Source: Chitinophaga filiformis
GTDB taxonomy: Bacteria; Bacteroidota; Bacteroidia; Chitinophagales; Chitinophagaceae
DNA: 64,000 nucleotides
Reading direction: 5' to 3'
Assembly (NCBI RefSeq): GCF_021646545.1
Contig: NZ_JAKIRP010000002.1
Location: forward strand, 124,001 to 188,000
A program made the translations under genes and the position numbers. This document shows positions 1-8,602 of this stretch, piece by piece. Numbering within the stretch: the first letter of the stretch is position 1; each line of letters opens with the position of its first letter. The notes beneath the pieces were generated by a model. It did not search any database. It was not told where the DNA came from and saw only the letters and a program-made list of their open reading frames with translations.

Positions 1-2
1 CG

Positions 3-3000
3 CAGTACACCATCCTTAACTTCTCCTTCTTCGGTGTAGCGAAAGACGGTTCCTTGCACAGTGGGGACTTCCGCAACAAAAATATTTACCAGGTGGGCGC
101 TGTACAGGAACCCGGTGCGCTCGTAAATGAGGACATTTACAGCAGCTGGGATATGTTCCTGCTATATGGTGAGCTGGATGCTCCATTATATTATATCTCT
201 GAAGGCAGTTATGCCTATACCCTGGGATACCGTAATGAAGGCAGCGGCTGGAAAAACGTTAACACCGGCAAAACCGGCGCTTTCCCTTTATCTGTTCCTA
301 AACAGGGTGGTGCACAGGGCGTACTCGACCTGGCTCATTCCAAAGGTGTAAAAGTAATGGCTTCCATCGGTGGCTGGAGTATGTGTAAACACTACCCTGA
401 AATGGCTGCCGACGCTACCAAACGGGCTAAGTTTGTGGCCAATTGCGTTGACCTGATCAACATGGGCTTTGACGGTATCGACTTCGACTGGGAATATCCT
501 AACGATCCAGGTATGAACATTGAAAGATACAGCACTGCCGACTATAACAACTTTGCAACGCTGGTAGAAGCAGTAAGAGCCGCTATTGGTCCGAATAAAC
601 TGATCACAGCTGCATTCGCCGCTTCTCCTGCCAAACTGCAGGGTTTCAACTGGTCTCGTCTGAATAATTCAATGAATTATTACAACATGATGACCTACGA
701 CTACAATGGCGGATGGTCTAATAAAGCTGGTCACAACGCTCCACTGTACGACTATCCGGGTGCAGAATACAGCAACTTCTCCGTAGATGCTACTGTGAAA
801 GCGCTGAAAGCCCTGGGCGTAAACATGTCTAAAGTGAACATCGGTGCTCCTTTCTATGGCCGTGGTGTAGTAACCAGCGGTGCGGCTGCACTGAATGCTG
901 CTACTACCAAACGTGCTGAGACTGTACAACCGGATGGTCCTATCCAGACCTGCGCTGACTATACCAACTGGGCGAAAGACCTGTGGGATGGTACACCTAA
1001 CTACAGTTACATTCTGCAGCAAACAAGTTCTGGCTGGACTGAAGGCTGGGATGATGTTGCAAAAGTACCTTACAAAACAAAAGGCAATTATTTCCTGAGC
1101 TACGACAACGAACGTTCAGTAGGAGAGAAAGCTAAATATATCAAGGACAATGGACTGGCAGGTGTTATTATCTGGCAGGTATACGGAGACATGCTGAACA
1201 TGACCAGCAGTACCGTTGCTAAGGGCAAGCTTATCTATTGTCCTAACACTACTTCTCCGCTTGTAAATAAGATCAATGCTGTATTTGCTGATGGCAGCAC
1301 TCCGACCAACCAGCCACCATCAGTGAACCTGACTGCACCAACTGCAAATGCATCATTCACTGCACCTGCAAGCATCACTGTCAGCGCTAATGCTACAGAC
1401 AGCGATGGCAGCATTGCCAAAGTTCAGTTCTTCAACGGCGCTACCAGTCTGGGTACCGCTACTGCTGCTCCATACAGCATTTCCTGGAGCAATGTAGCTG
1501 CAGGTACTTATAGCATCACTGCTGTAGCGACTGACAATGCAGGCGCTGTTACCACTTCATCTGCAGTATCAGTTACCGTAAAATCAGGTACTGTTGATCC
1601 TCCTCCTCCCGGCGGTAAAGTAGTGGTAGGTTACTGGCATAACTGGAACCTCGCTTCTGCTCCTTATATCCGCTTACGCGATGTAGACAGCCGTTTCAAC
1701 GTGATAGAAGTAGCTTTCGGTACTACCGGCAGCGACTATTCTACTGTAAGCTTCACTCCGGAAGGAACAACCGTGGCAGATTTCAAAGCTGATATCGCTA
1801 CGCTGCAGTCACAGGGTAGGAAAGTGTTACTGTCACTGGGTGGTGAGACTGGTACGCTCATGCTGAATACCACTGCCAATAAACAGTCTTTTGTTACCAG
1901 CATGAAAAACCTGCTGGATACTTACAACTTCGATGGTTTTGACATCGACATCGAAGGTGGTACCTCTTTGCAGCTGAACAATGGCGATAACAACTTTATG
2001 GCGCCAACTACGCCTAAAGTAGTGAACCTGATCGCAGCCGTGAAAGAGATCGTTGCTTACCGTCAGGCACAGGGTAAAACCTGTCTGCTGACAATGGCGC
2101 CTGAAACTTACTATGTACAGACAGCTTACGGCGCTACCTATTCTCCGCTGGTAGGTGCTTATCTGCCTATCATCTATGGTCTGCGTAACGAACTGTCCTG
2201 GATACAGCCGCAGCTGTACAATACCGGTTCTGTAATGGGCCTGGACAACAAGGTATACAACTCAGCAACAGCTGACTTCATCGTATCTATGACTGAGATG
2301 CTGTTACAGGGCTTCCCTGTATCAGGTACCAGCCAGACTTTCCCTGCACTGCGTGAAGATCAGGTAGCATTCGGTCTGCCTGCTGCTCCTGGTGCTGCTG
2401 GTAGTGGTTATACTGCTCCTGCCGAAGTAAAGAAAGCACTTAACTATCTGACCAAAGGGCAATCATACGGTGGTGGATACACCCTGCGTAAAGCAGCTGG
2501 TTATCCCGGTCTGCGTGGTATCATGACATGGTCTGTAAACTGGGATAAAGTGAACAACAGCGAGTTTGCTGCCAACTACTATCCTTATTTCTTCGGTTCT
2601 ACTCCGGGCAACCAGTCTCCGGTAGTGAGCATCACTTCTCCGGCTGCAGGCGCTGCTTTCACTGCACCGGCTTCCATCACTATCACTGCAAGTGCATCTG
2701 ATGCTGATGGTACTGTTTCTAAAGTTGAATTCTATAATGGCGCGACCAGATTAGGTCAGGCCACTAGTGCTCCCTATACCTATACATGGACTAACGTAAC
2801 AGCAGGCACTTATAGCCTTACTGCTGTTGCTACTGATAATGGCGGTGCTGTTGCCACATCATCTGCAGTATCAGTTACAGTAAACGGCACAGGTGGCAAT
2901 ACCTGCGACGGTATTGCTGCCTGGTCAGCTACCGCTGTTTACACTGCTAACATGCAGGCAGTTTACAACGGTAAGATCTATAAGGCCAACTGGTGGACAC

Positions 3001-3848
3001 AGGGCGACCAACCTGATACCCACAGCGGCGCCGGTCAGGTTTGGGCATATGTAAGTGATTGCGGCGGTACTAATCCTGGCAACCAGGCTCCTGCTGTAAG
3101 CATCACTTCTCCTGCCAGCGGTGCTACATTTACAGCTCCTGCTACAGTAACCATCCAGGCTACTGCTTCAGATGCTGACGGTACCGTGTCTAAAGTTGAA
3201 TTCTTCAACGGCAGCACTAAACTGGGCGAAGCTACTGTAAGTCCTTATTCTTACACCTGGAGCAATGTTGCAGCCGGTTCTTACAGCATCACTGCTAAGG
3301 CTACCGACAATGGCAACGCTTCAACTACCAGCGGTACAGTAACTATCACAGTAGGCGGTGGCAACACCGGTAACTGTGCAGGTGTGCCAACTTACCAGCC
3401 ATATCCTGCCGTGTACAACATGGGCGATAAAGTGGTATACAATGGTAACCTGTATGAAAGCCTGTCCAACGGACTGTATAACGTAACTCCTGGTACAGCT
3501 GACTGGTGGTGGAAACCACTGGGTGCATGCGGAGCAAGTGCTGCAACCGTAGCAGCCGTATCTCCTGCGCCTGACAATGTTGTAAATGAGAAAGTACTAG
3601 TATTCCCTAACCCGCTGACAGGTACTACACTGAAAGTACAGTTCAACGCTGCAGCAGGCGAGAAAGTACTGATCGAACTGTGGAGCACCGGTGGAAGTGC
3701 CGTGATCCGCAAACAATACATCGCGGCATCCAAAGGCCAGCAAACAGTTGATCTGGATGTTTCTCAGGTACCAGCAGGTTCCTGGATACTGAAAACAAGT
3801 CATCTGAAGAGCGGTCGTAAGGGTACTGCGAAAGTAGTGCGCCTGTAA
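3..3848 (+). CDS. Dual-catalytic GH18 chitinase with T9SS type A sorting domain (5' truncated)
   Basis: The reading frame is open to the window edge, so the true start and signal peptide lie upstream; 1281 residues are visible, counted from base 3. Order: GH18 domain A (about 1-425) with a DxxDxDxE motif at 157-164, giving catalytic acid E164; Ig-like domain (434-531); GH18 domain B (538-866) with the variant DGFDIDIE ending at E651; Ig-like (870-960); CBM5/12-like chitin-binding module (968-1020); Ig-like (1026-1117); a second CBM5/12-like module (1125-1177); and a type A sorting domain (about 1195-1281) with the FPNP motif. GH18 enzymes hydrolyse chitin beta-1,4 bonds by substrate-assisted catalysis. 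Two different GH18 domains in one secreted protein resemble the ChiA arrangement of Flavobacterium johnsoniae, where exo and endo activities cooperate. The product should be exported through T9SS. Function is confident; each domain's mode of action is inference. Confidence 0.93.
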   Translation, partial: QYTILNFSFFGVAKDGSLHSGDFRNKNIYQVGAVQEPGALVNEDIYSSWDMFLLYGELDAPLYYISEGSYAYTLGYRNEGSGWKNVNTGKTGAFPLSVPKQGGAQGVLDLAHSKGVKVMASIGGWSMCKHYPEMAADATKRAKFVANCVDLINMGFDGIDFDWEYPNDPGMNIERYSTADYNNFATLVEAVRAAIGPNKLITAAFAASPAKLQGFNWSRLNNSMNYYNMMTYDYNGGWSNKAGHNAPLYDYPGAEYSNFSVDATVKALKALGVNMSKVNIGAPFYGRGVVTSGAAALNAATTKRAETVQPDGPIQTCADYTNWAKDLWDGTPNYSYILQQTSSGWTEGWDDVAKVPYKTKGNYFLSYDNERSVGEKAKYIKDNGLAGVIIWQVYGDMLNMTSSTVAKGKLIYCPNTTSPLVNKINAVFADGSTPTNQPPSVNLTAPTANASFTAPASITVSANATDSDGSIAKVQFFNGATSLGTATAAPYSISWSNVAAGTYSITAVATDNAGAVTTSSAVSVTVKSGTVDPPPPGGKVVVGYWHNWNLASAPYIRLRDVDSRFNVIEVAFGTTGSDYSTVSFTPEGTTVADFKADIATLQSQGRKVLLSLGGETGTLMLNTTANKQSFVTSMKNLLDTYNFDGFDIDIEGGTSLQLNNGDNNFMAPTTPKVVNLIAAVKEIVAYRQAQGKTCLLTMAPETYYVQTAYGATYSPLVGAYLPIIYGLRNELSWIQPQLYNTGSVMGLDNKVYNSATADFIVSMTEMLLQGFPVSGTSQTFPALREDQVAFGLPAAPGAAGSGYTAPAEVKKALNYLTKGQSYGGGYTLRKAAGYPGLRGIMTWSVNWDKVNNSEFAANYYPYFFGSTPGNQSPVVSITSPAAGAAFTAPASITITASASDADGTVSKVEFYNGATRLGQATSAPYTYTWTNVTAGTYSLTAVATDNGGAVATSSAVSVTVNGTGGNTCDGIAAWSATAVYTANMQAVYNGKIYKANWWTQGDQPDTHSGAGQVWAYVSDCGGTNPGNQAPAVSITSPASGATFTAPATVTIQATASDADGTVSKVEFFNGSTKLGEATVSPYSYTWSNVAAGSYSITAKATDNGNASTTSGTVTITVGGGNTGNCAGVPTYQPYPAVYNMGDKVVYNGNLYESLSNGLYNVTPGTADWWWKPLGACGASAATVAAVSPAPDNVVNEKVLVFPNPLTGTTLKVQFNAAAGEKVLIELWSTGGSAVIRKQYIAASKGQQTVDLDVSQVPAGSWILKTSHLKSGRKGTAKVVRL

Positions 3849-3867
3849 GAGGTAATTTAGAAGTCAG

Positions 3868-3915
3868 AGAATCAGGAACTGAGAATGTCATTCTTAGTTC
3901 CTGATTCTTAACTTT
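3868..3915 (+). terminator. Long hairpin terminator after the dual chitinase
   Basis: A near-perfect hairpin begins 20 bp after the stop codon: arms 3868-3887 and 3889-3908 pair over 20 positions with one G/T mismatch, followed by TAACTTTT. It probably ends the chitinase transcript, so the next gene likely has its own promoter. Confidence 0.7.
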
Positions 3916-4082
3916 TAATTACTGATTTTTCTATCAACCATATCATTAAAACGAGAGTCTGTATGCTGCTTTTTACACCTTCCAATACTGTAATTCTTTA
4001 AGTGCTCTTTCTGTGGAGCCGGCCATAAGGCCCCTTCACTTCCCTCGAAATAATTTATCGCTGATGCTAAAATTCCATAGGT

Positions 4083-5537
4083 ATGATTAAAAATTTTACA
4101 CATTTATGTATTAAGAGCTTTATTATTCCTGTCCTGATTGCAGCCGGCCACCTAACGGTGCTGGCGCAATCAGGTATTTACGGAGGCGGCCCCATTTACA
4201 AGAACCGCAGTTATGCTATCAATGAACTGAGAAATTCAGGATACACCTATGTAGTGGTGTGGACCATTCACATTGATGCCAGCGGCAACTTTAACTTCAA
4301 TGCTGAATTCCCCCTGGTGCAGAATGGCGCCTATGTTGGGGGCAGTTCCTATCCCAATTTTGTGGATGACATGGCGCGGCTGAAGTCTGCGCCCACTACC
4401 ATCAACAGGCTGGAGTTCTGTCTCAGCGCCTGGGGATCTTCTACCTTTACCAACATAAAAAATCTCATTGCTGCGCAGGGTACAGGTAGCAGCAGTATCC
4501 TGTACCGTAACTTCCATGCATTGCGGAATACCTTCCCGATGGTGGATGCGATAGGCTTTGATGATGAAAGTGCGTACGACGTAAGTTCGGCTACCGCGCT
4601 GGCAGTCATGCTGGGCAATCTGGGTTTTAAAGTCAGCCTGGTGCCCTATACCAATTCCGGTTTCTGGACAAGCGTAGCTACCAATACCAATAACCAGCGC
4701 CCCGGAACGGTTGACAGGATAGACCTCCAGTGTTATTCCGGTGGCCGCAACAATTCTCCCTGCAACTGGAACTTCGGTACAATACCGGTGTATGCCGGTT
4801 TGTGGGATGCAGAGAAAACAACCGCACAGGTACAAAGCCAGCTGACCACCTGGAAGAATACGTGCAGTGCACGTATCAAGGGCGGTTTTATGTGGCTGTA
4901 TGATGATATTGATAACAGTACACAAACCGCAGCTTATGCAACCGCTATCAGGAACGTATTTGGCGGTGGTACCCTCAATACGGCTGCTGCTACGTTTTAC
5001 AGGGATTGCAATTACGGCGGACTGGCAATCAGTTTGCCGACAGGCGATTATACTCTTGCCAGACTGCTTTCCTTTGGCATCAGGAACGATGAAATTTCAT
5101 CAGTAAATGTAAACAGCGGATATAGTACACGCCTCTACGTAAACGATAACTTTGGTGGCAATTCCCTCGCGCTTACAGCCAGTAATGACTGCCTCGTAGA
5201 TGAAGGCTGGAACGACCTGGCAAGCTCCCTGATCATCCGTGCCGGTTCCGGTGCACGAACTGCTGATAATGCAGTACAGAAGACCAGCATTCCTTCGGCG
5301 CCGTTAGTAAAAGGATTTATCCTTTATCCTAATCCTGCGAACAGTCAGTTGATACTGGCCGCAGATGAGGACCTAACCGGCGTATTCATGCAGGTATTTG
5401 ACATGACAGGAAGAGCGGTCCTCTCGTTCAGGAATACCAATAACAGGCTGGATCTTTCCAGGCTGCGGCCGGGCGTATATACGCTTGTATTTAACAGGAG
5501 CGGCAACAAGGTGTCCCGGCAGTTTATTAAGCAATAA
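4083..5537 (+). CDS. Divergent GH18-like secreted protein with beta/gamma-crystallin and T9SS domains
   Basis: 484 aa. Signal peptide 1-29 ending LAQ. Residues about 30-298 look like a TIM barrel of the GH18 type: the stretch DAIGFDDE (155-162) aligns with DxxDxDxE but has G158 at the second Asp, keeping D160 and E162. Residues about 300-390 form a two-motif beta/gamma-crystallin domain whose NDEISS and NDLASS stretches fit the calcium-binding N/D-N/D-x-x-S/T-S pattern. Residues about 405-484 are a type A sorting domain (YPNP near the start, FIKQ at the end). It sits between two chitinase genes, so a role on chitin or related N-acetylglucosamine polymers is likely. The missing Asp leaves open a lectin-like or altered-specificity role. 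The family call is moderate; the secretion route is confident. Confidence 0.75.
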   Translation: MIKNFTHLCIKSFIIPVLIAAGHLTVLAQSGIYGGGPIYKNRSYAINELRNSGYTYVVVWTIHIDASGNFNFNAEFPLVQNGAYVGGSSYPNFVDDMARLKSAPTTINRLEFCLSAWGSSTFTNIKNLIAAQGTGSSSILYRNFHALRNTFPMVDAIGFDDESAYDVSSATALAVMLGNLGFKVSLVPYTNSGFWTSVATNTNNQRPGTVDRIDLQCYSGGRNNSPCNWNFGTIPVYAGLWDAEKTTAQVQSQLTTWKNTCSARIKGGFMWLYDDIDNSTQTAAYATAIRNVFGGGTLNTAAATFYRDCNYGGLAISLPTGDYTLARLLSFGIRNDEISSVNVNSGYSTRLYVNDNFGGNSLALTASNDCLVDEGWNDLASSLIIRAGSGARTADNAVQKTSIPSAPLVKGFILYPNPANSQLILAADEDLTGVFMQVFDMTGRAVLSFRNTNNRLDLSRLRPGVYTLVFNRSGNKVSRQFIKQ

Positions 5538-5556
5538 CCATTTGAAATATATCCTG

Positions 5557-5642
5557 ATTACAAGTTCTGCTTTACACTTCTTGTACATGAGCGTATAAAG
5601 GGAAACACATCTCTGTCCGGAGGCAATAGTGGAACTTGTAAT
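5557..5642. repeat. Long-range 11-bp inverted repeat in intergenic region
   Basis: ATTACAAGTTC (5557-5567) and its exact reverse complement GAACTTGTAAT (5632-5642) flank 64 bp upstream of the GH18-CBM6 chitinase gene. They could fold the leader RNA or mark two operator half-sites, or be chance. No consensus promoter was recognised here. Confidence 0.35.
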
Positions 5643-5695
5643 ATGGCATGCACGGTTCATGACCGGCTTATTTTTTATCCCTCAAAACACAAAGC

Positions 5696-7312
5696 ATGAA
5701 AACAACGAAATGGATCAAGGCGTGTCTGCTGCTGGCAGCAGGTGCGTTTATCTCCGTACAGACATTTGCCCAATTCAAGGTAGTAGGCTATATGCCTTCC
5801 TGGTCGGGCAGTGTGAGTGCCATTCAGTACAGCAAACTGACGCACATTAACTACTCTTTCGCATTACCAACTTCTACAGGTGGCCTCCAGGCCATCGAAA
5901 ATCCTTCCAAATTATCCAGCCTGGTTAGCAGCGCTCATGCCAATGGCGTGAAAGTGCTGATAGCAGTGGGTGGTTGGAACAATGGTAACGATGGCGCGTT
6001 TGAAGCACTTGCTGCAAATGCCACCTATCGTACCAATTTCGTTAATACCATGATGAGTTTCGTAAACCAATACGGGCTGGATGGTGTGGACATCGACTGG
6101 GAATATCCGGACGCTGGTGCATCTGCAAATAACTACCTGTTATTGATGCAGCAGTTGTCAACTGCGCTTCACAACCAGGGAAAACTGCTGACAGCAGCAG
6201 TTGTTGGTACCGGTGGCGCCAGCATCCTGAACGGAGTATTCAATGTAGTTGATTTCCTTAACCTCATGGCTTATGATTATAATAATTACGAACACTCTAC
6301 CTACAATTATGCATCTCAGTCGCTGTCTTACTGGGTTGGCAGGGGTCTGCCTAAGGCAAAAGCTATATTAGGTGTGCCTTTCTATGCCCGTCCATCATGG
6401 AACAGCTATGCAACATTGTTGTCACAGGGCGCCAGCCCAAATTCCGATTATTTCGGAAGTGACTATTACAATGGTATTCCTACCATCAAAGCTAAAACCA
6501 ACCTGGCATTCGATCAGGGCGGTGGTATCATGATGTGGGAACTGTCTCAGGATGTTAACAACGCTAACTCGCTGCTGAGTGCTATCTACCAGGTGAAAAT
6601 TGACCGTGGTGGTGGTACGAATCCTCAGCCCGGTTCAGTGATCCAGGCAGAAAGCTATAGTTCTATGTCAGGTGTACAAACGGAAGCCTGCACCGATGAA
6701 GGTGGTGGATCTAACGTAGGTTACATCGAAACCGGCGACTGGATGGCATATTCCAGCATTAACTTCCCGACTTCCGGTACTTACAAGGTAGAGTACAGGG
6801 TAGCCAGCCAGAGCACTGGTGGTCAGTTATCACTCGACCTTAATTCAGGTTCTATTGTACTGGGTTACCTGAACGTACCTGCTACCGGTGGATGGCAGAC
6901 CTGGACCACTATTTCACACAACGTGAATGTGGCTACTGCAGGTACTTATTCTGTAGGGATCTATGCACAGGCAGGTGGCTGGAACATTAACTGGTTCCGT
7001 ATTACAAAAGTATCTACTGCTGCTGCTGCTACTGTAGCTGCAACAAATCCGAAAGACGTGGTATTCGAAAATAAAGTGGCTGAAAAAGCGCCTTTATTAT
7101 ATCCGAACCCGGTTGCTACTTCACTGAACCTGAAAGGTGACTTTAACCAGCCAGGTGGTATTATCACTATCTATGACCTGAACGGTAAACAGGTGCTGAA
7201 CGCCAAAGGTGGTGTCAGCAACATCAGCGTAGATGGTCTTCCTTCCGGTACATACCTGCTGGTATATACGAAAGGTGATAAGAAAGTGACCCAGAAATTC
7301 GTGAAGAGATAA
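5696..7312 (+). CDS. GH18 chitinase with CBM6 and T9SS type A sorting domain
   Basis: 538 aa. Signal peptide 1-26 (ends FAQ), then a compact GH18 domain (27-about 300) with the full catalytic motif at 129-136 (D129, D132, D134, E136) followed by YP. A CBM6 module (about 315-440) starts at VIQAESY and contains the GYIETGDWMAY stretch typical of the family. The C-terminus (about 460-538) is a type A sorting domain with YPNP and final FVKR. GH18 releases chito-oligosaccharides by a retaining, substrate-assisted mechanism; CBM6 usually binds beta-glucans, xylan or related chains, so its pairing with a chitinase may target mixed cell walls such as fungal ones. The CBM6 is very similar to that of the next gene, suggesting recent module duplication. 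The chosen ATG is followed directly by a canonical signal peptide. Confidence 0.93.
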   Translation: MKTTKWIKACLLLAAGAFISVQTFAQFKVVGYMPSWSGSVSAIQYSKLTHINYSFALPTSTGGLQAIENPSKLSSLVSSAHANGVKVLIAVGGWNNGNDGAFEALAANATYRTNFVNTMMSFVNQYGLDGVDIDWEYPDAGASANNYLLLMQQLSTALHNQGKLLTAAVVGTGGASILNGVFNVVDFLNLMAYDYNNYEHSTYNYASQSLSYWVGRGLPKAKAILGVPFYARPSWNSYATLLSQGASPNSDYFGSDYYNGIPTIKAKTNLAFDQGGGIMMWELSQDVNNANSLLSAIYQVKIDRGGGTNPQPGSVIQAESYSSMSGVQTEACTDEGGGSNVGYIETGDWMAYSSINFPTSGTYKVEYRVASQSTGGQLSLDLNSGSIVLGYLNVPATGGWQTWTTISHNVNVATAGTYSVGIYAQAGGWNINWFRITKVSTAAAATVAATNPKDVVFENKVAEKAPLLYPNPVATSLNLKGDFNQPGGIITIYDLNGKQVLNAKGGVSNISVDGLPSGTYLLVYTKGDKKVTQKFVKR

Positions 7313-7393
7313 TATAAACTGTAGTCTCCGGCAGAGAGTGTTTCCCTTTTTACACAGTCCCTTTTATTAACCATTTAAAAACAAAACCCTTTT

Positions 7394-8563
7394 ATGATGA
7401 GATCACTAAAATTGTCCCTCATGTTAACCGCTGGTCTGGCGCTTGCAGGGAGCGCCGCATCAGCCCAGAACTGGCAGCTGGTCTGGCAGGACGAATTTAC
7501 GAACAGTATAGGCCCCGATTGGGTATTCGAAACCGGTACCGGTTCCGGCGGATGGGGCAACAATGAATTACAGTACTATCGTCAGGAAAACGCTTCAATT
7601 GAAAATGGCCAGCTTGTGATCACTGCCAAACAGGAGAGCTTTGGTGGCATGAACTACACCTCTGCCCGTATGAAAACCCAGGGCAGAAAATCATGGACAT
7701 ACGGCAAGATAGAGGCACGTATTGCCATACCTTCTTTCCAGGGCTCATGGCCTGCATTCTGGATGCTGGGTAGCAACATCGCCCAGATCGGATGGCCGTC
7801 CTGCGGAGAAATAGATATCATGGAACATGTGAACACAAATGCAGAAGTAAATGGAACTGTACACTGGACAGGCACCAATGGCCTCCATGCTTCCTATGGA
7901 AGCACTACGCCGGTGAATGTGACCGGGTACCATGTCTATACCGTTGAGTGGGATGCCAATGCCATTAAATGGTTTGTAGACGGCGTACAGTACAACGTGA
8001 TCAACATTGCCAACAATGTAGGCAGTACAGAAGAGTTCCATCGCGATTTCTTTATCCTGCTCAACTTTGCGATCGGTGGTAACTGGCCTGGCTTTACCGT
8101 GAACAATGGTGCGTTGCCGGCTAAAATGTATGTGGATTATGTAAGAGTATACCAGAACGGTGGCGGCACCAATCCGGGCTTCTCCACTACCATCCAGGCA
8201 GAGTCTTACAGCGCTATGTCTGGTGTACAGGTGGAAGCTACCACTGATGCAGGTGGCGGTTCAAACGTAGGGTACATTGAAACAGGCGACTGGATGGCGT
8301 ATCCCGCTGTTACTATTCCTACTACCGGCACTTACAGGGTAGAATACCGTGTAGCCAGCCAGAATGGCGGCGGCCGTTTGTCGCTCGATGTAAATGCTGG
8401 CGCTAACGTGCTCGGTTACGTTGACATTCCTTCCACAGGGGGATGGCAGAACTGGACCACCGTTTCACACAACGTTACTATCAACGCCGGTACTTACAAC
8501 TTCGGCATCTTCGCCCAATCCGGTGGATGGAACATTAACTGGTTCCGCATCACCAAATTGTAA
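7394..8563 (+). CDS. GH16 beta-glucanase with C-terminal CBM6
   Basis: 389 aa. Signal peptide 1-25 (ends ASAQ). Residues about 26-255 are a GH16 jelly-roll domain with the active-site motif EIDIME (E139 nucleophile, D141, E144 acid/base), as in laminarinases and licheninases that cut beta-1,3 or mixed-linkage glucan. Residues about 262-389 are a CBM6 module almost repeating the one in the preceding chitinase. The protein ends at the end of CBM6 and has no T9SS sorting domain, unlike the other secreted enzymes in this block, so it may stay in the periplasm or leave by another route. It follows the chitinase by 81 bp and precedes the protease by 39 bp. Chitinase plus beta-glucanase suggests attack on fungal walls (inference). 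Confidence 0.93.
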   Translation: MMRSLKLSLMLTAGLALAGSAASAQNWQLVWQDEFTNSIGPDWVFETGTGSGGWGNNELQYYRQENASIENGQLVITAKQESFGGMNYTSARMKTQGRKSWTYGKIEARIAIPSFQGSWPAFWMLGSNIAQIGWPSCGEIDIMEHVNTNAEVNGTVHWTGTNGLHASYGSTTPVNVTGYHVYTVEWDANAIKWFVDGVQYNVINIANNVGSTEEFHRDFFILLNFAIGGNWPGFTVNNGALPAKMYVDYVRVYQNGGGTNPGFSTTIQAESYSAMSGVQVEATTDAGGGSNVGYIETGDWMAYPAVTIPTTGTYRVEYRVASQNGGGRLSLDVNAGANVLGYVDIPSTGGWQNWTTVSHNVTINAGTYNFGIFAQSGGWNINWFRITKL

Positions 8564-8602
8564 ACCACATCCTTTATTAAAAAACGTAAAACAGTTTACC
8601 CT

